From: Guadua angustifolia
Lineage: Eukaryota; Streptophyta; Magnoliopsida; Poales; Poaceae
NCBI GenBank assembly: GCA_036346375.1
Contig: CM070504.1
Span: forward strand, 9,421,890 to 9,485,889
Length of the DNA: 64,000 nt
Reading direction: 5' to 3'
The notes beneath the pieces are model-generated. The model did not search any database. It saw only the letters and a list, made by a program, of their open reading frames with translations, and had not been told where the DNA came from. Each line of letters opens with the position of its first letter. Position 1 is the stretch's first letter. Positions 21,413-32,275 of the stretch are shown piece after piece. The position numbers were made by a program, and so were the translations under genes.

Positions 21413-22348
21413 TCACCACCTCTTGATCTTGTCAACCCCATCTCCGCACACCTGCGAAAACACCGACCGTTTTCTTTTGTAAGACTGACTGTATAAGGTT
21501 ACCCGCGTTCGTCTGATCAAGAAACAGGGCAACAGGTTGAGGGGGATATACTCACTTGTCCTGTGGGCATCGGTTTGAGAGGAGCAGGGGAGTACTGCAC
21601 TTGCAGGTAGCCGCCCAGGGGAGTCCCATTTAAGGAAGACAGAGAAAATTGCAGAGCGAATTAGCCACCATAAGCACAGACGAACAACGTGAGACATTTG
21701 CCAGATGCGGCCTGACGGTGATACTTGATACGCACCTTGAAGCCAGTGGTGGCGGAGTAGGAGAAGTCGGCCGCATTGCCGATCTCCATCATCGGAGCGG
21801 CCGCACCGCCGTAGGCATTGGCATCTGCAGAGCTCATCGCCTGAAGATGGCAAATGCGCATCAGAAACCAAGAAGGAATGCAAGAAGCAGGCGCGTACGT
21901 ACGAGGCGTATGTGCAGCACATGGGCTGCAGAACACGTACCTTGGAGTATTTGAAAAAGGCAGGCGAGCTGGCCGTGTCCTCGAGCAGAGATGCGACGGC
22001 CGCCATCTTGCTCTGCCGCGCGGCTGCAGGCTCCATCCGCCTGCCTCTCCTCTCGGCACGCGCATTGGCATGCGCGGCGGCGCCTTCGTCGTTGCCGGCA
22101 GTGTACTGCTGGCGTGGGCCGGAGGAGGCGTCGGAGATCATGGACAGGTCGTCCTCCTCCGCCTCCTCCGAGTAGCTGTCGCTGTGGTGGTAGTAAGGCT
22201 GCTGCCTCTTGCCGTGGAACCGCGCGGTGCCGCAGAAGTAGGATGAGGAGTGGTCGTCCAGGTAGGTCGTCCAGCCGGACTGGCAGCCGCTGCTGCACTC
22301 GGAGCTCGCCCCCGCCATCATCGCCTCCCCCTCCATTCCCACCAACAT
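21413..22348 (-). CDS. SOFL: SOB FIVE-LIKE (SOFL) protein, four exons, 196 aa
   Basis: Exons on the minus strand are 22348-21941, 21840-21736, 21594-21556 and 21451-21413. All introns are GT-AG and all exons end on codon boundaries (136, 35, 13 and 12 codons plus stop). Two SOFL marks are clear: SGWTTYLDD at about residues 24-32 and EDDLSMISDASSGP at about 65-78, with FFKYSK just before the first intron. In Arabidopsis SOB5 and SOFL1/2 raise cytokinin levels and responses; the biochemical role is unknown. The start may be Met1 (22348) or Met5 (22336), with no sequence reason to decide. The last two exons are only 39 nt each. A TATA-like word on minus near 22740-22728 would give a long leader. 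The family call is firm; the exact 3' exons are inferred from splice sites. Confidence 0.85.
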   Translation of the reverse strand: MLVGMEGEAMMAGASSECSSGCQSGWTTYLDDHSSSYFCGTARFHGKRQQPYYHHSDSYSEEAEEDDLSMISDASSGPRQQYTAGNDEGAAAHANARAERRGRRMEPAAARQSKMAAVASLLEDTASSPAFFKYSKVRVLQPMCCTYASYVRACFLHSFLVSDAHLPSSGDELCRCQCLRRCGRSDDGDRQCGRLLLLRHHWLQGAYQVSPSGRIWQMSHVVRLCLWWLIRSAIFSVFLKWDSPGRLPASAVLPCSSQTDAHRTSEYIPLNLLPCFLIRRTRVTLYSQSYKRKRSVFSQVCGDGVDKIKRW

Positions 22349-23390
22349 CCCTCCCTCCTCTCCTCAGACGATGCCACCCACACACACCACTCTGTCTACT
22401 ACCACTAACGAATTGCTCCCGAGCAAGCGAGCGAGCAGAAGTAGCGGCGGTAGTCGTCTAGTAGACTAGGCTAGTAGTAGCAGTAAGTAGGGGGGACGCT
22501 GGTCCCACTGGTCGTGACGGTAGAGAACGTCAGCCTCACTGACAGGTGGGGGAAGTCCACGCGGGGCCTCGCGTCGGCGAGGAGGAGCGGGAAGCTATCG
22601 ATCGGTCGATCACGTGCGGTACAGCGAGACAGGTTGTAGTTGGACGGACGGGACGGACCCCCGTTGCGCGGGTGGCACAGTTAGGTGGTTCGAGCGAATC
22701 CCGTGACCTCGGCTGACTCCTCCGTCCCTATCTATATTCTCCAGCTTCTCTCAGTCGCGGCCGTACGTCCCTCCGCTCGGGCGGTGGCCGGCCGCTGCGT
22801 CGTGCTGGTACGCTACACGGTACAACCGCGTGGTGGCTGCCGCTGCATGGCTGTGCGAATGGAGACTGGAGGGCCTTTCGGGGGCAAATTTGGCGCGCGC
22901 GGTGATGGGGTTCTCGCTGGCGCTGGGGCGTGCACGCGCCAAGTTCCAGTTCCACAGTGCCCTGACTGTCCTGCGCCCTGCGCCGCACGGTCAATGCTGC
23001 CTCGTTTCATGTGATCTGCGCGGGCGCCGCGGGTAGATTTTGCACCGGGTGGATGGAGATGGATGGTGCCGCATGCCCGCCTAATTGGCTCTGCGTGGCG
23101 AGACTGGTGAAGACGGATGCATGGATCGTCGGGTCAGGTGATTTTGAGGGGGGGAGGGGATCTGCCTGATGTGACATGTGTGCATGATGCGTGCGTCCGT
23201 TGCCTATGCTCGCGCTCGGGCGCGGTTAATTCAATAGTGTGAATCTGATCGATCTCCACAGTTCTCGCTGGAGTTCACCCTGAGCTGGTAGTAGCTTCAT
23301 CTGAAAAAGATCTCTGCTACAGCGTTAGCTTTCATGCGGCGATGCGGATGATGCAGGCAGGACAGCGGGTGCTAGCTAGTTCATGTGGAG
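22349..23390. other. SOFL upstream region and intergenic DNA
   Basis: GC-rich leader and promoter sequence. No other gene is supported; overlapping open frames on both strands reflect base composition. Confidence 0.4.
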
Positions 23391-23499
23391 TTTGAGCCCA
23401 CATGAGGGAACGGCGAAACTGCAAATTTCTGGAACTCCAATTGGCTTCACGGGAGGTCGCCCCGGGAAATTGCGCCAAACTATCACCGCCTAGTCAGGG

Positions 23500-24448
23500 G
23501 AACAGGAGGTTCGGTCAAGGACGCTCTTCATTCTGGGAGCTGGCTGCGTCCATTAAGGAGGATTTCCTCCAGCGAACAGATCCTGGAGCTTATGCAACTC
23601 TGGCGGCGCTTCGAGCGAGTTCGTTGCTTCGAATGTGCGGGGCGAGATTTCACGAAATGGACGCAGCAGGGCGATTACTCGGCAGGCACTGCCTACAACG
23701 CGCAATTTATTGGCGCAACGATGGACCCAAACTGCACGATGATTTGGCGTGCCGACGCCGAGGCGAAATGCAGATTCTTCACCTGGCTATTCCTTCAGGA
23801 CAGGTTACTCACAGCTGATAGATTGGCCCTCAGAGGATGGCCGCATAGCACCCTTTGTGCGATGTGTGGTCTAGAGCCAGAGTCATCCAGGCACCTCATT
23901 CTTTTGTGCCCGTTTGCCAAGTAGGTTTGGAGAAAGGTATTTCTCAATATGAACATAAACTTCATCGCCATCCAACCTGCTTCGGTTCAGTATGACATTG
24001 CAGCCTGGTGGCGATCGGTTCGTTCCACCGTGCAGCGCCGACTACGTAGACAGACAGATGGCATCTTCATGTATGTGGCATGGAATCTATGGAAGGAGAG
24101 GAATAGCAGGATTTTCGACAATCAATACAGAACTATCGATGCCGTTGCGAGCGCCACGGTTGACGACATCCGCACTCGATGGGTGGCAGCACAGCCTGCA
24201 ATTTCATAGTTCTGGTAGAGACGTCTCCTATTCCGGATTAGGCTCTCGAGGCTGAATAGCTATTAGTGCCCGTGGGGCTCGGAATTGGCTTGAGAGCCGT
24301 GTTGGTTCTCGGCCACTTTCTTGTTGTTTTTTGTTTTTGCCCTCCCTTCTAAGGTGTTTTTTGGAATGTGCTTCTCAAACCCTATGCTGTATCGCTCTCT
24401 CTCTTTCTTTAATGCAAGGCAGAGCTCCTGTCATTTCCTTTCAAAAAA
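23500..24448 (+). mobile_element. 5'-truncated LINE, zf-RVT end and 3' UTR
   Basis: The C-terminal part of a plant LINE ORF2 is visible: FFTWLFLQDRLLTADRLALRGWP, then the zinc-binding CAMCGLEPESSRHLILLCPFA, then AWNLWKERNSRIFDN. At least one frameshift (before about 23592) and a stop (23922-23924) break it. A non-coding tail ends in TTTAATGCAAGGCAGAG and a short A tract at 24443-24448. The same tail sequence ends a second, tiny LINE copy at 35928-36020. The left border is uncertain. Confidence 0.8.
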
Positions 24449-24737
24449 ATGTGGGCTCAAAAGAGAGGGAGAGTAGGACTGTGAAAAAAGAAAGGAAATG
24501 GTGATTAAGATTAGAATGCCTTGATACTAGTTACTAGTATTTGTAACTTCCCCTGACGGCCGGCATAACCTTAATCCTTTAAGGTTTATTTCCGAGTGCA
24601 TGCTCTCGATCAGGAGGAACAAGCTAGCTTGGCAGCTTGTAATAAAAACAAGCCGCCGTGCGGGAAAAGGGCTCTAATATATTGGTCTGGGCGCCGTCGA
24701 TACTGTTAGTTATAATCCTGATCGGCATCGGAGTGTG

Positions 24738-25268
24738 GAATTTTTTTTTTAAATAATACATTTTTTATTCAGAATTTCAAAAATATACCACGGAAAAAAA
24801 ATTTACAGAAATATACCCCATGCTTGGTTGGATGGGCGGAGGGTTAAATAAAAATAAGCAGGCGACGGAGGCCCACATCACTGACCTCCTGTCGCCCAAT
24901 GAAATGGCGACGAGGCTAATTTGATTCACGTCGCCTAATGGCGGCGAGAATCAAATTAGCCCACCGCCTAATGAAATGGCGACAGGGGCTAAAATTGACG
25001 CCTGTCGCCCGATAAAATGGCGACAGGGGCACACGCGGCCACGAAACCGAAAATCGTGGGCGCTTAGGGGTTGAATTAGCCCCTGTCGCCATTTCATCGG
25101 GCGACAGGAGGCTGGGGGGCGACGTGGCCTCCTGTCGCCCGTGTATTTTTCTATTTAGACCCCTGTCGCCCGTTGGACGGGCGACAGGGGTATATTTCTG
25201 TAATTGTTTTTTCGGTGGTATATTTTTGAAATTTCGAATAAAAAATGTATTATTAAAAAAAATAATTC
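24738..25268. mobile_element. MULE-type MITE nested in the solo LTR
   Basis: Terminal inverted repeats of about 80 bp (24738-24819 and 25190-25268) start GAATT followed by a T tract, AATAATACATTTTTTATTC and AAAATATACCAC. The word TCGGAGTGTG occurs directly outside both ends (24728-24737 and 25269-25278), a 9-10 bp target duplication as expected for Mutator-like elements. The GC-rich core is a chain of short palindromes built on CCTGTCGCCC and GGGCGACAGG. Confidence 0.85.
25160..25190. repeat. Perfect 14 bp hairpin within the MITE
   Basis: The arms 25160-25173 and 25177-25190 (CCCCTGTCGCCCGT and its complement) are separated by three bases. It is the most exact of the stem-loops in the MITE core. 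Confidence 0.9.
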
Positions 25269-25762
25269 TCGGAGTGTGATTCTGTCTAGGAGAGTTTGTT
25301 TCAGTTTTTTGTTTGCAGAGTCTGTTAAGTTGTGTTGTCGGGTTGGCAACAGAAACTATCTAGTTAAGAGTCCGGTTCGGTTAAGAGCTGTGTTGGGTTG
25401 CGTTGTAAAATCAAATACTTCTTATCTGTAATAGCTATAAAAAGAAGAATAGACATACAGATTAGCTGTGCAGTTTGAGGGCAGCACCAAAAATTTGAGT
25501 TGTTTGTTTCGCTCTGTTGGCGTTTCGGCTGTTGCTGCTGCTGTTCTCTGTCAATTGTCGCTGGATTCTTGTCAAGCAGAGAACAGACGGTGCTTTGTTT
25601 CACTGTGTGTTCTTCTGAAGATCAGAACATCGACAACATCCTATTGTCGTCGTTTACTGCGGAACGTATCAGGCATTGTCAAGGCATTGCAGAAGAGCGT
25701 TTCCTGAAGAGTTGAATACTGAGTTTCAGGGAGATCGATCTGGGCTTTATACCAACAGATAC

Positions 25763-27076
25763 GCATGGGTCGCTGTTACAGAACGTTGCAACTAGAGAAA
25801 AGCGTAACAGCCAGCCTGATCGAGCAGAGGCACCGGCCTGATTTGTTCATCTGAGGACGGGAAAGAGAAGACGACAAATAGACAACGCTTGCCCACAGGG
25901 AAACAGAATGGACCCTCTCGGCCCAACCTGCCGCAGTGTCTAGGATCAGGCCAGGGTTAGCATATTGATTAGGCGTCAGAAATAGACTGTTCGTGCCCAA
26001 CTCAACCGAATAGTACCCGTGCTGAATTCAATCTCTTCGCACAAGCTGACTCGGTTTATCTAGAAAAGAGAATGCTCTGATCTGGAGTAAGGACAGAACA
26101 AAATGGTACCGACACACACACATACACTGGGTACATTTGAATTTGAATCTTTCGAATCTGTAGTCCTGATATTTCATAACTGCATCAGTCGGAGTCCTGG
26201 CCATCTCATGTGGGTTCTTGCCCCATCCACACTCGCAGTAGTCTTGAAAAGAAGAAAGTACCATGTTGTTGTAGTAGTAGTATGAAACTTAAAGCAAGTG
26301 TCACAGCACAGCAAGTAATTAATACGAGCAGCATGTATGGTTTTTGCACCCCCGGCCGGCCCTGTACAGGGAGTAAAGCCTCTAGATCTGCTACCGGACA
26401 TGAGACAGCTGGACGAGCAAAGCCCCTGGATCGATCGATCGGGACGGTTGCGCCGATCGAAAGAGCGCGGAGAGCAGGGCACGACGCGTGCAACAGAGGG
26501 CTAGCTGCCATGTACGTCGCCGCATGTGTGCGTCGTTGGACGGAGGGCACGAAGCAGTTGTAAAAACCAGGCACATGCATGATGCATGCAGGTTATATGG
26601 CTGTAGCACGCAGCGTCTGCCTGCCGGTGCTGGACTGCTGGGCGCGCCGCTGGACCATAACATGTTGGGCATGATTAATCGTTGTACATACGCACGCATC
26701 CATCGCCTCTGGAGTAATGGGGATATATGCGTGGATCCCGGAACACGAGGCTAGCTGCTCGCCGGGGTACGGCCGTCGCGCATATAGGCCCAGCCGCGCA
26801 GCTCTCTCTCTCTCTCTCGCGGTTCGTTCCTGGATGGAGTCTGGCACTTCGGCTAGGCCATCTTTATCCGAACCACATTACACATGCACTTTTTTTTTAA
26901 AAAAAAAAACGGTTACCCATTTTTCATTTATGCAAACGGAAACACACCAGTTCTTACAGAAAGTAGCGAAGGTACGGATAGGGAAGGAAGCAATTAAAAA
27001 GGGTTTGCCCCAGCTACAGACATCTCATCCCATACAACCTCCTATTCCAAAGCATTTTCCAAGTTCCAGAAACACT
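25763..27076. other. Unassigned intergenic stretch
   Basis: No supported gene. A (CT)n run lies at 26802-26818, and A/T tracts near 26888-26910. Open frames around 26200-26700 overlap one another on both strands without a family signature. Confidence 0.4.
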
Positions 27077-27079
27077 TTA

Positions 27080-27880
27080 TTTTCCACCAGGTAACAATGA
27101 GTCTTCGCCTTCTCCAAACATCAGCGTACTCCGGGATGCCTTCGTCTTCAGTCGCCCGCCAGGAATCTCTTCAGGTGCTGGAAGGAGTATCATCGGGTTT
27201 GCCATATCCGGGACACCACCATAGCCGCTTGCGTTAGTTGCTTCGCCCCCTGCAGCAAGACCATGCACCTGCATCTCATTTTTGCAGCCCTGCCCAATAT
27301 CGCATAGACGAGCAAGCCAAATAAACCACTTCCACAGGAGATTTAATAATCTTGCTCGCAAAGCAAGCTTTGTTTCGACATTTTGCGGATGGCCCAGCAA
27401 ATTGCCGCCAACCTAACAGTAAAAAGTTCTCTTTTTTTTCGAAAGCAGTAAAAAGTTCTTTTCCTTGAGGTCAATCCCATTGACCCAACTTAAATACTGT
27501 GGTATTGGTTTAGGTCTAGTGTTTGACCAACACATGGCCACAATATTCCATACAGATTTATCTACATTGCATTGGAACATCAGATGTTGACAGGTTTCAA
27601 TCTGGTCACATTGGCAACACATGGATTTCCTGGCCACTTTCGTTTCCTGAAGTTATCCCTAGCAAGGATAGCATCCAAACCTACCAACCACATGAAGACT
27701 TTAATTTTTAAGGGAATCTTAGCTCTCCAAATATGCTTACTATGATGGCCATTTTCATCTTTGGTAAGACGAATATATTACAGATTCCACTGAAAACACT
27801 TTCTTGCTCTCCCTAGCCCAATGCACCAAATCTTCATTATCGTCAAACGGAAATTTCACATGCACAATTGAAAGGTCCTC
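27080..27880 (-). mobile_element. LINE fragment, zf-RVT region, antisense
   Basis: On the minus strand a zinc-binding reverse-transcriptase tail can be read in pieces: ILARDNFRKRKWPGNPCC, CCQCDQIETCQHLMFQCNVDK with the Cys/His set, SVWNIVAMCW, and further down AICWAIRK and LLNLLWKWFIWLARL. Frame changes near 27430 and 27640 break it. It belongs to another LINE family than the copy at 23500. Confidence 0.7.
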
Positions 27881-28858
27881 TGAACAAATCCCAGAAATGC
27901 ATGCTTAATAATCTCCAAAATCATAAGAATCCACCAATTTTCTGAAATTTCAACTCCGAATTAGATACTTACCAAGCCAAGCGGGACTAACTAGCGTAGC
28001 AATCAATTCCTTGGCATGCTTTCTTCAGGTGATCACCTGGAGGAACTTTTTTACTCTGTCTTCGATTTGTAACCTATATATATCCATGCCGTTTCTTTTT
28101 GGGGGGATTATCGTAGGTTAGGTGGGCCATTGATCGTATCAGTTACAGATGGATCAATATGATCTCCGTCGAGCGTATGACTGATACATAAATGTGTCTG
28201 TGTCCGCGACAGTCGCTTCAGGCTTGAGTTGTCCAGCTGTTACACTACGCCGCCCGGCCGATACTATTCCGGCGTTAAGGGTCGCGAGCAGTGAGCGGCT
28301 GACACGCGACAGTCAGACAACAGCACGCGAGGGAGAGAGACGACGCGCACGGCCTGCGCGCAGGCTGCTGCACACGCCGCGCGGGCGTAAATGACTTCTT
28401 ATGTAGATCCATTCGTAGCGTAATACAACCACTGCACAGCTCCGATGGACATTAACTTGCACGTGCGACATCGTACGGCATAGGCGGATCCAGGCGGTGG
28501 CCGGCACCAAAAAAAAAAAAGAAAAGAAAACGTCAGATGATTACTTTTCAATTGACAAAAAATATCAATTGAATTTGTTTGGGATCCAGTGGTTTGGAAT
28601 TTATAAGATCTTATAATTAGTTGTATTGCATTTTTTTATAAATTTTGAATATGTACGTTAGATTTACGCTGTTATAAAACCATAGTACAAAACTATAAAT
28701 TTATTCGTGTGAAATATACATCCCATTTAGAATTCTCTAGTTCAATCACTTGTGTACAACCTACATGTGGCTAGGCTAGCTCTTCTCCGAGCCTTTGTTA
28801 TTGCATGCAATGCATGCATTGCACAAACTCGCGGGTGCCCCACCGGAAAGGGGGGCCA
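27881..28858. other. Unassigned intergenic stretch
   Basis: No gene recognised. A run CGGATCCAGGCGGTGGCCGGCACC followed by a poly-A-like tract at 28490-28530 resembles a decayed hAT MITE end. Confidence 0.35.
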
Positions 28859-29100
28859 TATCCTGTGCAATCACCCATATATATGCAAGCGTGCAATCAA
28901 GCGATCTGGAGCACCCAATCTATATCCAACGCTGACTGTTGGCAGGGGGTGTTCAACAAATTTCAGTGGCAGGGAGAGAAGAGATGGAGGGTGAGGTGGG
29001 AGGGTTTAAACGTAAAAACAGTAGCCGACGTTGGATATAGATTGGGTGCTCTAGATCGCTTGATTGCACGCTTGTACACATATGGATGATTGCACACATA
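28859..29100. mobile_element. MITE with about 72 bp terminal inverted repeats
   Basis: The arms 28859-28931 and 29029-29100 are near-complementary, sharing CAAGCGTGCAATCAAGCGAT and CACCCAATCTATATCCAACG. The loop is about 97 bp. The 242 bp unit has no coding capacity. Target duplication is not clear, so the superfamily is open. Confidence 0.8.
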
Positions 29101-30144
29101 GGGTGCGCTTTGGTTTCCAATTTTGCAAAGGCGTTATTTACATGTGTATGTTTGTGCTTAGATGCACGCATATGTACTTCTGTACTTGCACATACATAGA
29201 TGAACATATGGTACAGTAATGCACATGCATAGACACGTGCTAGCTCCCTCATACCATACGTCGTAAAAGGCGCCACTTACTGTATGCTCGGTTTTTTATG
29301 CTCTTTAAGATACAACTTTGACGTTAATTTTTATTATTTTATCATATTATATAGTAATAAAATTATAATCTCTACTAATATAGAAGGAGAGTTTGTGTGT
29401 CGTCCTTCCATACCGTACTGCACATAAAAAAAAACCAGCGCACGTTTCATAAAACCCATAGGTCCTAAAAAACTGTGTTGACAAAAACCATCTAGGCTTT
29501 CGCACCGCATCCTCCTCCCCATGGGAAATTGCCTACAGAAACCACCTCTCCATTCTCTCATCCCCACGCATCCGTGTGCACCATCTCCACCAGCCACTGC
29601 CCCCTTTCCTCCGCTGTCGACGCCGCTCTCCCTCTGACTCTAGCATCGCCCCTCATCCTTTGCTAGCGCTGCCTCATCCCCCTTGTCTTCCTCCTCCCCC
29701 TACCAGCGCTACATCCCTCCCTCGTCCTCCCCCACTAGCAACGGAGGCGTGTCCCCGCCGGTGACCAAGATCTCATGTGGTGGCATCGATAGGCTAACTC
29801 TCCCAGATCTGGTTTCTATCAGGAGGAGGCATGTTCTGGCCAACGACGGAGGCTGGATGTCTATGCGTGCATGGCTCGAGCTGGAGGTGGAGATGCTTGA
29901 TGGTGCTTCCTCAGTTGTCCTCATCACTACCACTAAATCCGGCCCAGATCTCGATCTCCCCTTCCTCTCTGACACTCCATGTCTTCCATTCCCCACCCAC
30001 CCCATGTCTCCTAATCAAAACGTGGTGTCGTGACCGAACCCATGCACCAAAGCCTAGCGTGGTCGACATCCTCCCACACCCAGCACCCATGGGCATCGGC
30101 AACACTGCAGTACGTTCTCTCTCTCCAAACATCATTGTACATTT

Positions 30145-30690
30145 TGGATTGTAGAAATCTTGGATTGTGATCTGTACTGCAATTAGGATCCTTACTATAT
30201 GGTGCTCATTGTGCCAAGTTAGGCCTTTAAATGTGTTGTCCCCTTTGCACTTTCCACGAAGGTGTTACACTAACCGTGAAGGGTTCACTTTCTTTGTGGC
30301 ATTGAATATTAGGGTTGATGGTTCAGCTTTGATCTTGACTCCTAGGGGACACTATGGCAGATTGATAAACTGCATCAACTTCTCCCACATTTTGTGATTG
30401 CTCTCTGCACCTTAATTGGATGCCTTAGTTCAGGAATAGATATAGGAGGTAGGTTTAGGTGATAGGCCGGCAATGTTGTAATGATGCAAATATCATATTT
30501 CTTGATCTTCCAAGAAAAGAACTTCCATTGGATCAATGGTGTAAACGAACCAGGATCGATAGCTCTATTAGGATTTATGTGTCCCCCGCCATAGTCAAAT
30601 GGGTCAGCAACCTTCCGAGGTAGAGCTTCTGCTAACATTGGCATGCCATATTCATCCTTGGTTGATGCTTTGTCCCTGCAAAAGATAAAT
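30145..30690 (-). pseudogene. Subtilisin-like protease fragment, C-terminal exon
   Basis: It starts after a preserved TTTTGCAG acceptor (ending at about 30678) with DKASTKDEYGMPMLAEALPRKV and ADPFDYGGGHINPNRAIDPG, the block after the catalytic Ser region in plant subtilases. After a frame change the fibronectin-like domain follows (PISIPELRHPIKVQRAIT, then GVKIKAEPSTLIFNATKKV, LTWHNEHH and ITIQDFY). An insertion or replacement near 30490-30560 and several frameshifts break it. Catalytic Asp, His and Ser are all absent. Retention of intron sequence upstream shows capture at DNA level, not retroposition. Confidence 0.75.
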
Positions 30691-31746
30691 CACAGGTAAA
30701 AAAGTGCGAGTGGATTGATCAAGATTGCGTTTCATGATGATGGCATAATTTACTAGTGGTAACAATTGTTGATTTTAGAGCAAAATGAGACCAATGAGAA
30801 TGTAAAGCCTTTAGCAATTTGCTATATGTCTTTAGATATATTTTAGAGCAGCATGAGACCGATTAGCCTTTTTTTTTTTGCTATTTGCTATATGTCTTTC
30901 TCCTAACTTTGTGGGCTTTCAGCTGACAATATGTTTTTGGGATGAATTCATATTGTTATCTTGTGCAACATCCGATATATTTTGCTACTAGATTTGTACT
31001 GTAAGGAATTTGAATAGCCACACTACGGCCTAATTATATTCTGATGAGGCCTACAAAAATATGAGATGAACATATCCATTAACATTTGGATGTCATACTT
31101 GTTTTTGATCCTTCGTGTAACTAATGCAACAGATAAGTAGTGGCAACTCTTAGCTTTATACTGTTCGTCAATTTTTTAACTGCTATATATGGACAGGATG
31201 AGGTGTCAGGGAGGGGGAGTGGCAGCATGGGGGATGGGAGGAGGAAGGAAAGAGGTTTATCTGGTATTTTGACTTGTATCTTTGTTAAAAAATATTTTGT
31301 TAACAAGGATTATGCTTATATTTGTGTAATAATTTTATGGTAATAAATAATAACAAAAGACCCTATTTGAGCTTAGCATGCCAACATTATTAGTATGTAA
31401 CGTAGTGTTATACTACTGCCATCCATAGATGATCTATTTGCTTGGGGATGCTCATCACTCTTGTTGCACAGACTTTGTAGTGTTTCTAATATGAAAGAAG
31501 TTATCTTGCAAGTCTCTATTTTGTAGTACACAATGAGTTATTCGCTTGCATTTTTAAATTGCAATATTTTTTATTTTTGAATTAACCTTTTTGATGTTAA
31601 ACTTCCATATTGAGTCTACTATATGTTGATCTGAAGCTAAATGAACTCCAGTGATGATGTTTTATAACAAGAAGTACACTGAGGGTTAGTGTTGTAGTAA
31701 GTGCTTACTGTTTTGACAATGTCTTTGTTGCCCTTCTTCGATGCAG

Positions 31747-31903
31747 GATATTGAGCTGAACAAGGCTAATTGGTCTGCCTTTTTTAGCCTTTTCAATTTT
31801 TTGAAATGTACTAGAATTGCTTACAATTGACATCATCGACAAGGATGGTGAAGATCTTTGGAAGGGATGGGTTGAACCTCGATTCAGGCAACTGATATTA
31901 AAG
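31747..31903 (+). pseudogene. Poly(A) polymerase exon fragment
   Basis: An exon with both splice signals intact (acceptor GATGCAG ending at 31746, donor GTAATT at 31904). It can be read as KANWSAFFSLF, then after a one-base shift as IDIIDKDGEDLWKGWVEPR and FRQLILK. Plant nuclear poly(A) polymerase has a matching F-EPY-F....DI-A-DEEDL--WKGWVESR-RQLTLK region. The frame change and lost residues make it non-functional. It lies opposite in strand to the subtilase piece 1.1 kb away. Confidence 0.65.
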
Positions 31904-32275
31904 GTAATTTGTTGCTTAAGTTTTATGTTTTGTGTAACACAACTTGTAATCATGTTACTGTATTTTGGGGCTATACCCGTATGGGAATAGTGGTGAGAAT
32001 TGTTGATTGTGGAATGGGGAGACACTTATGCAATGTTCTGAATGTGGGAGCTATATATTTGTCATATGAATTGTTCATTCCAGACAATTAGTTATTTCTT
32101 TGATTGTCTAAAGAACCGATGACAAATATATAATGCATGAAGTCATGAAAAGACAAGCTTTAAGATACAATCAATTTTTGTCGTCTTTCAGTTTGTTGAT
32201 TTTTTTTTGTCAAAGGAAAATATTGTTATTTATATAAGGTTTAAGATTTCGTTGCAACATATAAATACTTTACTA

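Larger units (their letters stand above)
24704..25757 (+). mobile_element. Solo copia-type LTR with 5 bp target duplication, split by a MITE
   Basis: It starts TGTTAG and ends ACCAACA, flanked by GATAC at 24699-24703 and 25758-25762. Without the nested MITE and its duplicated target the LTR is about 513 bp, a usual copia size. A CTATAAAAAG box at about 25435 fits a U3 promoter. No internal element sequence adjoins it, so it is a solo LTR left by recombination. Confidence 0.75.
29369..32275 (+). mobile_element. Helitron-like element with captured gene pieces
   Basis: The 5' end TCTCTACTAATATA follows an A, as in grass Helitrons (TC...CTACTA start, insertion between A and T). Near 32243-32275 a TTTCGTTGCAAC word and a weak inverted pair (ATTTATAT at 32228, ATATAAAT at 32259) stand before TTACTACT, like a mutated Helitron 3' end; a clean CTAGT is missing. 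Between them lie exon-intron pieces of two unrelated host genes. No Rep/helicase is present, so it would be non-autonomous. The left end is better supported than the right. Confidence 0.5.

Noticed and set aside
21649..22461. Plus-strand open frames of 100-156 codons
   Set aside because: They are antisense to the SOFL exons and leader; no domain or splice support.
29683..30033. 116-codon plus-strand frame near the Helitron start
   Set aside because: Low-complexity Pro/Ser start, no domain, and an equal-length frame on the opposite strand.
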